From an uncultured Muribaculaceae bacterium (GTDB lineage: Bacteria > Bacteroidota > Bacteroidia > Bacteroidales > Muribaculaceae), in the NCBI GenBank assembly GCA_910584495.1, contig CAJUAR010000002.1, forward strand, positions 1-64,000: 64,000 bases of DNA, read 5' to 3'. The position numbers and the translations under genes are program-made. The notes under the pieces were generated by a model that was given only the letters and a program-made list of their open reading frames with translations, ran no database searches and was not told the origin of the DNA. Shown piece after piece: positions 43,486-52,787 of this stretch. The first letter of the stretch is position 1. Each line of letters starts with the position of its first letter.

Positions 43486-43914
43486 ATGAAAGAACAATTC
43501 GATTGGAAGGCCGAAGGGGTCGAACTGCCGCAGTTCGACTATGACAAACTTCAAAGATGGATCGACAACGTAGCAGCTGCCCACCACCGTCTGCTACGAA
43601 GCGTGAGCTATCTGTTCTGCAACGACGAAGAGATTCTGCGTGTCAACCGTCAGTTCCTTGGCCATGATTACTACACCGACATCATTACATTCGATTATTG
43701 TACCGGAAGCCTGTTGCGAGGAGACATTGTCATTTCTCTCGACACAGTCCGCAGCAATGCCGAAGAGTTGGGCGTGGTATACGAGCGAGAATTGCTTCGT
43801 GTGATTATTCATGGCATACTCCATCTTTGCGGAATCAATGACAAGGGACCCGGCGAACGCCAGGTTATGGAAGCTGCCGAGAATGAGGCATTGGACATTT
43901 ACGACAAACTTTAA
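43486..43914 (+). CDS. ybeY: Endoribonuclease YbeY, 16S rRNA maturation
   Basis: 142 residues from the ATG at 43486, which lies just after the promoter; the longer frame starts before it. The metal-binding motif is 'IIHGILHLCGINDKGPGE'. The first two His are present, while the third ligand position is Asp where many YbeY proteins have His. I believe this is a usual Bacteroidetes variant. The enzyme trims the 3' end of 16S rRNA and takes part in ribosome quality control. It is 17 bp before mnmG, so the two are likely co-transcribed. Confidence 0.93.
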   Translation: MKEQFDWKAEGVELPQFDYDKLQRWIDNVAAAHHRLLRSVSYLFCNDEEILRVNRQFLGHDYYTDIITFDYCTGSLLRGDIVISLDTVRSNAEELGVVYERELLRVIIHGILHLCGINDKGPGERQVMEAAENEALDIYDKL

Positions 43915-43931
43915 ACGAGATATTTTTTACG

Positions 43932-45812
43932 ATGCGTTTCGATTTCGACGTGATAGTGGTAGGCGCCGGACATGCCGGATGCGAGGCTGCCCATGCCGCT
44001 GCAACGATTGGGGCTGCCACGCTGCTTATCACCATGGATATGAACAAGATAGCGCAAATGAGTTGCAACCCTGCCGTTGGCGGCATCGCTAAAGGTCAGA
44101 TAGTCAGAGAGATAGATGCTCTCGGCGGTATGATGGGCATAGTCACCGACCGTGCCTCCATCCAGTTTCGCATGCTCAACCGCAGCAAAGGCCCTGCAAT
44201 GTGGAGCCCTCGAGCCCAGGCCGACCGCAACAAGTTTTCGGCAATATGGCGCGAAGTTCTCGAAAACACACCCGGCCTGTCGATGTGGCAGGGAACGGCC
44301 AATCAGCTCATATTCGACGACAAGGGCAGAGTAGGGGGTGTTCGCACCTCCGAGGGAGCCGAATTCCATGCTCCGAACATTGTGCTCACCAACGGCACCT
44401 TCCTCAACGGACTGATGCACATTGGCCGCGTGTCGTTCGAAGGCGGACGAATCAACGAACCGGCTTCGCACGGAATCACCGAGCAGCTGCGCGATATGGG
44501 TTTCCGCACCGACCGCATGAAGACAGGCACCCCGGTGCGTCTCGACGGAAGAACCATAGACTTCAGCAAAGCAGTGCCTCAACCCGGCGATGACGACAAC
44601 CGTCATTTTTCATATCTTCCGGAAGTGCGCCGAAGCTTGCGTCAGCGAGAATGTTTCACCGTCTACACAAGCGAGGCAACATGCGAAATCCTGCGACGAG
44701 GCCTTCCCGATTCTCCGCTCTACAACGGACAGATTCAAAGCATAGGCCCTCGTTATTGCCCCTCGATAGAAACAAAGATTGTAACCTTTGCCGACAAGAC
44801 AGAGCATCAACTCTTCCTCGAGCCCGAAGGCGAAACAACAACCGAATACTATGTCAACGGCTTCTCATCGTCGATGCCCATGCACATCCAGATTGAAGCC
44901 TTAAGCACCATACCCGCACTCAAGGATGCCCAGCTGTTCCGACCCGGCTATGCAATAGAATATGACTTCTTCGACCCGACACAGCTGCACCACACCCTCG
45001 AGACAAGACTTGTGCCCGGACTGTTCATGGCCGGTCAAATCAACGGAACGACAGGCTACGAAGAAGCTGCCGGCCAAGGCCTCGTTGCCGGTGCCAACGC
45101 CGCTCTCAGAGCCCTCGGCCGAGAGCAATTCACCCTGCCGCGCGACAAAGCATATATCGGCGTACTAATCGACGACCTTGTCAACAAAGGTGTCGACGAA
45201 CCATACCGCATGTTCACCTCCCGTGCCGAATACCGCATACTTCTGCGACAGGACGATGCCGATATGCGCCTCACGCCCATTGGTGCTCAAATCGGCCTTG
45301 CCGACGAACGCCGTGTTGAACTGATGGAGGAAAAACGGCAGTGGCGCGACCGCCTCATCGAACTTTCCGACAAGCTGACAGTCCATCCTGCACAAGTCGA
45401 ACAACTTCTTTCCGACTGCGGAACATCTCCGCTCCGTCAAGGCACGAAACTCTGCGACCTTATTCAACGCCCTCAGCTCGACATCAGCAAACTTGCCCCC
45501 CACGTTCCCAAACTGCAGATGCTCATCGAAAGCATACCCGAAGAACGACGAGACGAAATTGTAGAGGCGGCAGAAATCCTCATCAAATATCGTGGATATA
45601 TTGCCCGCGAACAATTGATAGCCGACAAGCTCAACCGCCTCGAATCGCTGCGGCTGCCGGACGACATAGACTATACGACTATCACAGCCATCAGCACCGA
45701 AGGCAGACAGAAACTTCAACGGCACCGGCCAAGCACCATCGGAAACGCATCGCGCATACCGGGCGTGTCGCCAAGCGACGTTAACATACTGTTGCTGATG
45801 ATGAACCGCTGA
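43932..45812 (+). CDS. mnmG: tRNA uridine-5-carboxymethylaminomethyl modification enzyme MnmG
   Basis: 626 residues, normal length for MnmG (GidA). The N-terminal FAD-binding motif 'VVGAGHAGCEAAHAAA' is followed by the family signature 'CNPAVGGIAKG'. 'GPAMWSPRAQADR' and 'FMAGQINGTTGYEEAAGQGL' come next. The helical C-terminal domain, which binds MnmE and tRNA, is complete. With MnmE it installs the carboxymethylaminomethyl group on wobble U34 of several tRNAs. The gene is often near the replication origin, and a parS-like palindrome begins 5 bp after its stop codon. Confidence 0.98.
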   Translation: MRFDFDVIVVGAGHAGCEAAHAAATIGAATLLITMDMNKIAQMSCNPAVGGIAKGQIVREIDALGGMMGIVTDRASIQFRMLNRSKGPAMWSPRAQADRNKFSAIWREVLENTPGLSMWQGTANQLIFDDKGRVGGVRTSEGAEFHAPNIVLTNGTFLNGLMHIGRVSFEGGRINEPASHGITEQLRDMGFRTDRMKTGTPVRLDGRTIDFSKAVPQPGDDDNRHFSYLPEVRRSLRQRECFTVYTSEATCEILRRGLPDSPLYNGQIQSIGPRYCPSIETKIVTFADKTEHQLFLEPEGETTTEYYVNGFSSSMPMHIQIEALSTIPALKDAQLFRPGYAIEYDFFDPTQLHHTLETRLVPGLFMAGQINGTTGYEEAAGQGLVAGANAALRALGREQFTLPRDKAYIGVLIDDLVNKGVDEPYRMFTSRAEYRILLRQDDADMRLTPIGAQIGLADERRVELMEEKRQWRDRLIELSDKLTVHPAQVEQLLSDCGTSPLRQGTKLCDLIQRPQLDISKLAPHVPKLQMLIESIPEERRDEIVEAAEILIKYRGYIAREQLIADKLNRLESLRLPDDIDYTTITAISTEGRQKLQRHRPSTIGNASRIPGVSPSDVNILLLMMNR

Positions 45813-45816
45813 TTTT

Positions 45817-45832
45817 TGTTCCACGTGGAACA
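45817..45832. promoter_or_regulatory. parS-like centromere site (ParB binding site) after mnmG
   Basis: TGTTCCACGTGGAACA is a perfect 16-bp palindrome identical in form to the bacterial parS consensus TGTTnCACGTGnAACA. A stem with no loop would make a poor terminator, so ParB binding is the better reading. A second match lies at 48857. Confidence 0.8.
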
Positions 45833-45879
45833 ATTTTAACCCAACTATAGAAATATCAATATCTTAACTCAACACATAA

Positions 45880-46398
45880 ATGGAATACGTAAAATCCCAT
45901 ATCCGCGAAGTCAAAGACTTCCCGACACCAGGAATCCTCTTCTACGACCTGACGACCGCCTTCAAAGACCCTCGGGCACTTCACATCATTGGCTGGGACC
46001 TGTCGCAGCTCTACCGCGACAAAGGCATCACCAAGGTGGTAGGCATCGAATCGCGAGGCTTCATAGGCGGTTCCATTCTGGCCTTCGAACTGGGAGCCGG
46101 TTTCATACCTGCACGCAAACCCGGCAAGCTCCCCGCCGATGTAATTCGTAAAGACTATGGCAAGGAGTATGGAAAAGATATTATCGAAATACACCGCGAT
46201 GCCATTACGCCCGACGACGTTGTGCTCATTCACGACGACGTGCTGGCTACCGGAGGCACAATGAAAGCAGCCTACGAACTGGTGAAGAGTCTCAACCCGA
46301 AGAAAATCTACATCAACTTCATCATCGAACTGTCGGCTCTCGAAGGGCGCAAAGTCCTGCCCGACGATGTAGACATCACATCCCTGCTCAAGTATTAA
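45880..46398 (+). CDS. apt: Adenine phosphoribosyltransferase
   Basis: 172 residues, full length. It starts 'MEYVKSHIREVKDFPTPGILF' (quoted without its last residues), typical of Apt. The PRPP-binding loop is 'VVLIHDDVLATGGTM' and the adenine-side motif 'GIESRGFIGGSILAFELGAGF' is present in two parts. It converts adenine and PRPP to AMP in purine salvage. It follows mnmG by 67 bp with the parS site between. A hairpin at 46419 ends the plus-strand transcription unit. Confidence 0.97.
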   Translation: MEYVKSHIREVKDFPTPGILFYDLTTAFKDPRALHIIGWDLSQLYRDKGITKVVGIESRGFIGGSILAFELGAGFIPARKPGKLPADVIRKDYGKEYGKDIIEIHRDAITPDDVVLIHDDVLATGGTMKAAYELVKSLNPKKIYINFIIELSALEGRKVLPDDVDITSLLKY

Positions 46399-46418
46399 TT
46401 TCGATTTAACTTGATATG

Positions 46419-46451
46419 ACGAGGGCCGGACAGTCGCAGTCCGGCCCTCGT
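46419..46451. terminator. Hairpin between convergent apt and GNAT-like genes
   Basis: A 13-bp perfect stem (ACGAGGGCCGGAC / GTCCGGCCCTCGT) with a 7-nt loop. The T-tract is weak on both sides, but the convergent position supports a shared terminator. Confidence 0.7.
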
Positions 46452-46468
46452 CGTGTTGAATGAATATT

Positions 46469-47440
46469 TTATAAATTCAAAAGATAACGAGTATATGCAA
46501 CGCAGCTGGCACCGAACGATGCTTTCTGGCGGTAGAGAGTTTCGTTGAGCACTCGCCCGTGTTCTTCATTGCTCGTTCCAAAATCGAAATATTCAACATT
46601 GCCGCCAAATACGTCTTGATTTGCTTTGTCGATAAGGGCGGCAGTGAGCGGTGTGAGCAAATTTTGCTCCCGTGCATAGGCCGTTGTTGCCGTGTACTGG
46701 GAATGGACCACCCGTTCGGAGATATATAACATTATTCCGCATTGTAGTTCGCCATCGGCAAACAGCCCCCAAAGACGAATGTTATCCGGGTAGTTCGCCA
46801 TCAGCAATTCTATCTCTTCGAGAGAATGAACGGGAGAAGCCCCGTGGCGCTGGACGAGACAAGAACATAAGATTTCATAGAAAGATTGAATCAGGTGTTT
46901 GTCGGAGAGCTCGTGGATTTCAGTGTCTATTTGTTGGCCCAATCTCAGATATCTTCTGCGTTTATCGTTCAGCCCCGGATTGTTGGCAAGGCGGATTGCA
47001 GCCGAAGCGTTACACTCGGTGAGAACGGCACCGCTGCGGAACAGCGCGTATATGTCCTCGTCAGATGGCTGGGTTGCATAGATGTGCGGTAGCGGTTTGT
47101 AGTCGACTGCAGTTATTCCCAGATCGCGACAAGTCTGAAGCCATGCCTCCCAGAACTCAAGAACCGACACACAGTCGTCGTGTCGGCGGTTAAGAATCCA
47201 TCCTCCATAGGTCAGACCTTGGTGAGAATGAAGCACGCCGTCAGCGGTGATATTCGCCGGAAGAACAGCCATGAGCTTTCCACCCTTTCGCGCCATCATC
47301 GAGCAGTCCTCGAAACGATCGGCATGGTAGTCCATGTAGGAGCGGTTGAAAAGAAAAGTAGCATTACGGGCCGAGCCCACAAAACTGTTCCATTCGCCGG
47401 CACGGCTTCTTTCATATCGTTCGATTGTCCATTCTTTCAT
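46469..47440 (-). CDS. GNAT/FemAB-like acyltransferase-fold protein
   Basis: 323 residues, cytoplasmic. The N-terminal half has 'NATFLFNRSYMDYHADRFED' and 'SHQGLTYGGWILNRRHDD'. The C-terminal half has 'LWGLFADGELQCGIMLYISERVVHSQYTATT' in pieces. This layout of two GNAT-like halves is seen in FemAB-like proteins and Bacteroidetes 'GNAT family' proteins often linked to cell-wall or polysaccharide genes. The substrate is unknown. It stands alone with its own promoter at 47459, divergent from a glycosyltransferase gene. Confidence 0.7.
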   Translation of the reverse strand: MKEWTIERYERSRAGEWNSFVGSARNATFLFNRSYMDYHADRFEDCSMMARKGGKLMAVLPANITADGVLHSHQGLTYGGWILNRRHDDCVSVLEFWEAWLQTCRDLGITAVDYKPLPHIYATQPSDEDIYALFRSGAVLTECNASAAIRLANNPGLNDKRRRYLRLGQQIDTEIHELSDKHLIQSFYEILCSCLVQRHGASPVHSLEEIELLMANYPDNIRLWGLFADGELQCGIMLYISERVVHSQYTATTAYAREQNLLTPLTAALIDKANQDVFGGNVEYFDFGTSNEEHGRVLNETLYRQKASFGASCVAYTRYLLNL

Positions 47441-47458
47441 ATTCGATGCGTTTTACTG

Positions 47459-47466
47459 CAAAGATA
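47459..47466 (-). promoter_or_regulatory. -7 promoter element of the GNAT-like gene
   Basis: TATCTTTG on the minus strand, 19 bp before the ATG at 47440. Confidence 0.5.
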
Positions 47467-47542
47467 GCGATTCTTGGCGGCATGGACGTAATGATGCAAT
47501 AAAAAAACAAAAAGTTGCAAAAGCACTGCCGTGCGCATGGAC

Positions 47543-47570
47543 TAATTTTGCAAAATAATCAGTAATTTTG
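47543..47570 (+). promoter_or_regulatory. Two alternative -7 elements of the glycosyltransferase gene
   Basis: TAATTTTG occurs at 47543-47550 and again at 47563-47570. Both fit TAnnTTTG, and the ATG is at 47580. The first gives the more normal leader. Confidence 0.4.
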
Positions 47571-47579
47571 TTACCCATT

Positions 47580-48500
47580 ATGACGAAGATAGAAAATCGC
47601 CTCAGCCTTGTAGTGCCTGTCTATAACCGGGCGGCACTCATCGACAGGTTGCTCACATCGATGAGCAGCCACACCGTCCTGCCGGCACACATCGTCCTTG
47701 TGGATAACAATTCGACAGACGACAGCGTGAAGGTGCTCCACCACCATGCCAAGCTCCTGCCTACAAAAGTCACGGTGGCAAACTGCCGCAAGCGTGGAGC
47801 GGCAGCTGCTCGCAACGCTGGTCTCGCTTTGGTCGATACTCCGTGGGTGATGTTCTTCGACAGCGACGACGAAATTGGACCTCGCCATTTTGAAAACATC
47901 TCGACTGCGCTCTCCATTCATCCCGACATAGACATCTTCGGATGGGACTGCCCGAGCGACCGCGGCCTATGCCGTTTCTTCGACAGAGACGCGCAGAGAC
48001 GTTGCCTCTTCAACGGAGGCATGGCCACCCAGCGTTGGAGCGCACGCACCGAACTGGTGCGGCAGGCCGGAGAATGGAACGAAGATGTTTTCTATTGGAA
48101 CGATATCGAACTTGGCTGTCGCATGCTCAGTCTAACTTCCAAAGTGAAACACATAGGAACAGCCGATGTCTATCTACATTACGAGCAAGAAAGCATCACA
48201 GCAGCCGGCAGCAAGAATCCGTCAGCGAGCGACACATCACTAATGAGTATCGAAGCCACATTGACAAAAATAATCGGCGTTGAGAAGGCAAAATTCTGGA
48301 TAGCTCTCAAGCGAGCCGTAGAATACGCGAATCTCAGACGCTCTAAATCGAACCGAAAAAGTTTTAAAGAGCTGGATAATCTGCTAAATAACTGCATGAT
48401 GCAATTTGATACATATAAGAAAACCTTACTAACCATAGCATATCAATCTACGCTGCATGGAATAAGAGGCGCGTGGATGTTGTCTTATTTTGTTAAATAA
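47580..48500 (+). CDS. Glycosyltransferase family 2 protein
   Basis: 306 residues from the ATG at 47580 (MTKIENRLSLVVPVYNRAA); an upstream Met at 47568 lies inside the promoter region. The GT-A fold shows 'NRLSLVVPVYNR', 'ILVDNNSTDDS' (as 'VLVDNNSTDDS') and the metal-binding DxD in 'WVMFFDSDDEIGP'. 'WNEDVFYWNDIELGCRML' is the acceptor-side ED motif region. It transfers a sugar from a nucleotide sugar to an unknown acceptor, probably for cell-surface glycan. There are no capsule neighbours, so the pathway is open. Confidence 0.88.
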   Translation: MTKIENRLSLVVPVYNRAALIDRLLTSMSSHTVLPAHIVLVDNNSTDDSVKVLHHHAKLLPTKVTVANCRKRGAAAARNAGLALVDTPWVMFFDSDDEIGPRHFENISTALSIHPDIDIFGWDCPSDRGLCRFFDRDAQRRCLFNGGMATQRWSARTELVRQAGEWNEDVFYWNDIELGCRMLSLTSKVKHIGTADVYLHYEQESITAAGSKNPSASDTSLMSIEATLTKIIGVEKAKFWIALKRAVEYANLRRSKSNRKSFKELDNLLNNCMMQFDTYKKTLLTIAYQSTLHGIRGAWMLSYFVK

Positions 48501-48527
48501 TGTAGCTAATTCATAATATAAATAAAA

Positions 48528-49679
48528 ATGCACAAATACATAATAGTTGGAATTTCCCTTTTAGCACTGATCGGATGCGGAGGAAGAGAAAATCATCTTG
48601 AGCACGACGACCACGAGCACGAACATCATGAACATCAAGAAACAGCCCAACATGAATCGGCACACGGCGAGATAATGCTTCACTCCGATGTTGCAGACAA
48701 ATTTGGCGTCAAGACCGACACGGCCCGAGCCGGCGAGTTCACAACCGTAATCGAAGCATCGGGCACCGTTCTCCCTTCGGCAACAGCCGAAGGTGTGGTC
48801 ACAGCGCCTACCACCGGAATTGTAAGGCTTGCTCCCGGCATTGAGGTCGGCCGAAATGTTACACGTGGAACAATCGTTGCCACCATCGATGCCCATGCCG
48901 TGAGCGGCGGTGATGCCAATGCCGCCGCAGCTGCAGTCCTGGCTGCGGCAAAGCGGGAATATGAACGTATCGAAGCGCTCTACAAGGAACGACTTGCCAC
49001 CATCGGAGAGTACAATGCCGCTCAGGCCGCATACGAACAAGCCAAAGCCGGATACAGTTCCAATGCATCGGCAGGAAGAGCCACAGCTCCAATCAACGGA
49101 GTGGTAAGCACCCTCGGCGTTGCTTCGGGACAATACACCGCAGCCGGCGACATCATAGCCACAATCGTATCGAACGATGCAGTCAATCTACGCGTCGACC
49201 TTCCGCAGAAATATTATAAGCTTGCCGAAAGTCTCTCTGATGCCACACTCGATTTTAACTACCTCGAGGCACCTGTCACAGTGAGTACACTTGGAGGCAA
49301 GCGCAGCAACGGAGCTGCCATACCCGCTGCAGGAGCAAGTTCGGCCTACATTCCTGTCTATTTCACCGTGCCCGGCAATCAAGGCATAATTCCTGGCAGC
49401 ACATTCAGAGCCCATTTGCTCGGTAACAGTCGCCAAGGGGTCATTTCAGTACCAAACACCGCCCTGCTCGAGCAACAAGGCGAATACTTCATCTTTGAAA
49501 AGCTCGACGATGAATGCTACACCAAACGACGTGTGCGCCTCGGAGCCAACAATGGACACCGCACCGAAATCTTAGATGGACTGCCCGCAGGCACACCATA
49601 TGTGATCGAAGGGACAACAACAGTGCGTCTGGCCGAAACCGGAGCCGCCATTCCCCAGGGACATTCACACAACCACTAA
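48528..49679 (+). CDS. RND efflux periplasmic adaptor, heavy-metal type (CusB/CzcB)
   Basis: 383 residues. The lipoprotein signal ends IGC. A His/Glu/Asp-rich stretch follows (about 23-48; HDDHEHEHHEHQE), which would bind metal ions. A second His cluster ends the protein (GHSHNH). The membrane-fusion core has a lipoyl-like domain ('TTGIVRLAPGIEVGRNVTRG'), a short helical hairpin ('AKREYERIEALYKERLATI') and barrel domains. It links the inner-membrane pump to the TolC-like channel encoded next. The His-rich ends point to Zn, Co, Cd, Cu or Ni as substrate. A parS-like sequence lies inside the gene at 48857. Confidence 0.92.
   Translation: MHKYIIVGISLLALIGCGGRENHLEHDDHEHEHHEHQETAQHESAHGEIMLHSDVADKFGVKTDTARAGEFTTVIEASGTVLPSATAEGVVTAPTTGIVRLAPGIEVGRNVTRGTIVATIDAHAVSGGDANAAAAAVLAAAKREYERIEALYKERLATIGEYNAAQAAYEQAKAGYSSNASAGRATAPINGVVSTLGVASGQYTAAGDIIATIVSNDAVNLRVDLPQKYYKLAESLSDATLDFNYLEAPVTVSTLGGKRSNGAAIPAAGASSAYIPVYFTVPGNQGIIPGSTFRAHLLGNSRQGVISVPNTALLEQQGEYFIFEKLDDECYTKRRVRLGANNGHRTEILDGLPAGTPYVIEGTTTVRLAETGAAIPQGHSHNH
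48857..48872. promoter_or_regulatory. Second parS-like site, inside the adaptor gene
   Basis: TGTTACACGTGGAACA fits TGTTnCACGTGnAACA exactly and differs from the site at 45817 by one base. parS sites are often inside genes. The pair is 3.04 kb apart. Confidence 0.7.
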
Positions 49680-49691
49680 ACAGCGATTACC

Positions 49692-52600
49692 ATGCTTAAC
49701 AAACTCATAAAGCTATCGCTGCACAACCGTCTGGCAGTGCTGATCATCACTGCTCTGCTCCTCATTGCCGGAGCCATAACACTCACACGCATGGAGGTCG
49801 ACATATTTCCCGACCTCAACGCTCCTACCGTAGTGGTAATGACCGAAGCCCCCGGTCTTGCCCCGGAAGAAGTAGAAAAAGTGGTGAGCTACCCTATAGA
49901 AACAGCACTCAACGGCTCGACAGGCGTTCGCCGCGTTCGCTCCACATCCAACACGGGCTTTTCGGTGGTGTGGGTTGAATTTGACTGGGACATGGACATC
50001 TACACCGCCAGGCAAATTGTGTCGGAACGCCTCGATGTCGTAGCCGAAGACCTGCCCGCCGGTGTTGACAAACCGGTAATGGGTCCTCAGTCGTCTATTC
50101 TCGGCGAAATGATGATTATAGGTCTTAGCTCCGACACCACATCTATGCTCGAATTGCGCCGTATAGCCGAAACGGTAATACGTCCGCGACTGTTGGCCCT
50201 CGGAGGTGTGTCGCAAGTATCGGTAATCGGCGGCGATGCTCCCGAATACCAGATCAAGCTCGATCCCGACCGTATGCGGGCTTTTGACATAAGCCTCGAC
50301 GAAGCAATATCGGCAGCCGAAGGCATGAACAACAACGCCGGAGGCGGAATTTTCTACGACTACGGAAACGAATACATTGTCAAGGCAGAGCTCAACACCT
50401 CCGACACCGAAAAGCTGGGCTCGGCAGTGGTGCGCAGCGACGAGCGAGGCATCGTAACACTGGCCGACATTGCTACTGTTGAGATGAGCGGCCGTCTCCC
50501 CCGTCTTGGCGTGGCTTCGGTCGAAACGAAGCAGGCAGTCATAATCACCGTAACCAAACAACCCGGAGAAGGCACCATACAGCTTACAGAAAACATCGAC
50601 AACGAGCTATTGACACTACAGAAAACATTACCGTCTGACCTACATATAGCCACCAATATATTCCGTCAAAGCGACTTTATCGACAACAGCATCAGCAACC
50701 TTCAAAGAGCCCTGCTCGAAGGCGCATTGTTTGTAATAATTGTGCTGTTCTTCTTTTTGATGAACCTTCGCACCACACTCATCTCCATCATCGCCTTGCC
50801 GCTGTCCATCATAGTTTCGGTACTTCTTCTCAACGCCTTGGGGATTACCATCAACACAATGAGCCTCGGCGGCATCGCCATAGCAGTTGGCTGCCTGGTA
50901 GACGATGCGATTGTTGATGTCGAAAACGTTTACAAACGACTGCGAGAAAACCGACAGCTACCGGCGCAGCAGCGCAAACCGACGCTCGATGTAGTCTATC
51001 ACGCCTCGACCGAAGTTCGTACGCCCATTTTCAATTCCACACTCATCATCACAGCATCTTTCTTGCCCTTGTTCTTCCTCAGCGGCATGGAAGGCCGCAT
51101 GCTCAAACCTCTTGGAATATCCTTTATTGTTTCGCTTGCCGCATCCACCATCGTCGCCCTAACGCTCACCCCGGTGTTGTGCAGCTTCCTGCTGGGCAAA
51201 AATAAAAAGAATAAGGACAACGAAGACGAACTGAATCGTGAGCCGCGAATGACACGCGCCCTTCGCAAAGCTTATTCGGCGAGCCTCGACACTGCCCTGC
51301 GCCACAGCCGGGCATGGCTCATAGGCACTGCCGTGCTCTTTGTCGGTGCTCTTGTTTGCTTCTTCTGCCTTGGACGAGGCTTCCTACCGCGATTCAACGA
51401 AGGATCGTTTACCATCAATGTTTCCACCCTTCCCGGCATCTCGCTCGAAGAGAGCGACCGCATAGGGCGCGAAGCAGAGCGAATAATAATGTCGGTTCCC
51501 GAAGTTCGCACCGTAGCCCGCAAGACAGGACGTGCCGAACTCGACGAACATTCCCTGGGAGTGAACATGTCGGAAATCGAAGCTCCCTACACCCTTGACA
51601 AACGCAGCCGTGCCGAAGTGGCGGCAGAACTACGCAGTGAACTCGGCAAAATTCCCGGGGCCGTCATAGAGATAGGCCAGCCAATATCACACCGAATCGA
51701 TGCCATGCTCTCGGGCGCGCAGTCGCAGATAGCAATCAAAATATTTGGTAACGACCTCGAACGCCTGCTCGACCTTGGCAACCAAGTGAAGCAGATTGTA
51801 GGCGGTGTCGAAGGAGCTGTAGATGTCAACGTCGAACAGCAAATCGAACGTCCGCAAATTCTTATCCGTCCACGCCGCAATATCCTTGCACAGTACGGAA
51901 TCAAGCTCGGAGACTTTGGAAAATCCATTTCCACGGCCTTAGGCGGGCTGAAAGTGGGAGAAGTCTACGACCGTGGTTTTGCCTACGACATAAGCATGAT
52001 TGTAGACGAAGCGCACCGCCAAGGCATCGACCATATAGGCCGCCTGACCATTGACAGTCCTCGAGGCAAAGTGAGCCTTGCCGAAGTGGCCGATATTACA
52101 TCAACCACCGGACCCAACACCATCAACCGCGAAAACGTGGAACGCCGCATCATAGTGTCGGCCAATGTCGACGGCCGCGACCTGCGAAGCACTGTCGACG
52201 ACATAATTGCACATGTCGAAAAAGAAGTTTCGTTCCCCGAAGGATATTATGTGGTTTATGGCGGACAATTCGAAAACGAACAGGCTGCCTCGCGCACATT
52301 ATTATGGGCCTCTCTCGGTGCGCTGCTCCTGATATTTATGCTGCTCTACGGCGAATTTCAAAAAGTTGGCGAATCGCTTGTTATTCTCGTCAACATGCCC
52401 CTTGCCCTCATCGGCGGCATTTTCCTGCTGGCAATATGCGGCGGAGAGGTGAACATTCCTGCGATCATCGGTTTCATATCTCTGATGGGCATAAGCACCC
52501 GCAACGGCATGCTTCTCATAAGCCGCTACAACAAGCTTCGCGACGATGGAGAAAGTCTTTCAAAACGCATAGCCCACGGCTCGTCCGACCGTCTGCTACC

Positions 52601-52787
52601 CATAGTGATGACAGCACTCACCTCGGCTCTTGCCCTCATTCCCCTTGCAGTCAACGGCGATGCCCCCGGCAACGAAATCCAGGCTCCCATGGCCATTGTC
52701 ATTCTCGGAGGACTGCTATCATCGACAGTGCTCAATATCTATATCGTACCAATGTTATACCGTCTCCTCAACCGCAAGGAAAAATGA
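49692..52787 (+). CDS. RND efflux permease, CusA/CzcA heavy-metal type
   Basis: 1031 residues, full length. There is an N-terminal transmembrane helix (about 14-32), a large periplasmic porter domain, and a TM4 region 'GGIAIAVGCLVDDAIVDVENVYKR' (in two pieces) carrying acidic residues for proton relay. A second periplasmic loop and six further helices follow to the end. It is the inner-membrane proton-driven pump that, with the adaptor and TolC-like channel, expels metal ions across both membranes. It follows the adaptor gene by 12 bp and overlaps the channel gene by 4 bp (ATGA). Confidence 0.95.
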   Translation: MLNKLIKLSLHNRLAVLIITALLLIAGAITLTRMEVDIFPDLNAPTVVVMTEAPGLAPEEVEKVVSYPIETALNGSTGVRRVRSTSNTGFSVVWVEFDWDMDIYTARQIVSERLDVVAEDLPAGVDKPVMGPQSSILGEMMIIGLSSDTTSMLELRRIAETVIRPRLLALGGVSQVSVIGGDAPEYQIKLDPDRMRAFDISLDEAISAAEGMNNNAGGGIFYDYGNEYIVKAELNTSDTEKLGSAVVRSDERGIVTLADIATVEMSGRLPRLGVASVETKQAVIITVTKQPGEGTIQLTENIDNELLTLQKTLPSDLHIATNIFRQSDFIDNSISNLQRALLEGALFVIIVLFFFLMNLRTTLISIIALPLSIIVSVLLLNALGITINTMSLGGIAIAVGCLVDDAIVDVENVYKRLRENRQLPAQQRKPTLDVVYHASTEVRTPIFNSTLIITASFLPLFFLSGMEGRMLKPLGISFIVSLAASTIVALTLTPVLCSFLLGKNKKNKDNEDELNREPRMTRALRKAYSASLDTALRHSRAWLIGTAVLFVGALVCFFCLGRGFLPRFNEGSFTINVSTLPGISLEESDRIGREAERIIMSVPEVRTVARKTGRAELDEHSLGVNMSEIEAPYTLDKRSRAEVAAELRSELGKIPGAVIEIGQPISHRIDAMLSGAQSQIAIKIFGNDLERLLDLGNQVKQIVGGVEGAVDVNVEQQIERPQILIRPRRNILAQYGIKLGDFGKSISTALGGLKVGEVYDRGFAYDISMIVDEAHRQGIDHIGRLTIDSPRGKVSLAEVADITSTTGPNTINRENVERRIIVSANVDGRDLRSTVDDIIAHVEKEVSFPEGYYVVYGGQFENEQAASRTLLWASLGALLLIFMLLYGEFQKVGESLVILVNMPLALIGGIFLLAICGGEVNIPAIIGFISLMGISTRNGMLLISRYNKLRDDGESLSKRIAHGSSDRLLPIVMTALTSALALIPLAVNGDAPGNEIQAPMAIVILGGLLSSTVLNIYIVPMLYRLLNRKEK

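Noticed and set aside
52304..52783. N-terminal extension of the TolC-like frame
   Set aside because: It overlaps the RND permease gene completely. The ATG at 52784 overlaps the permease stop and begins a proper signal peptide.
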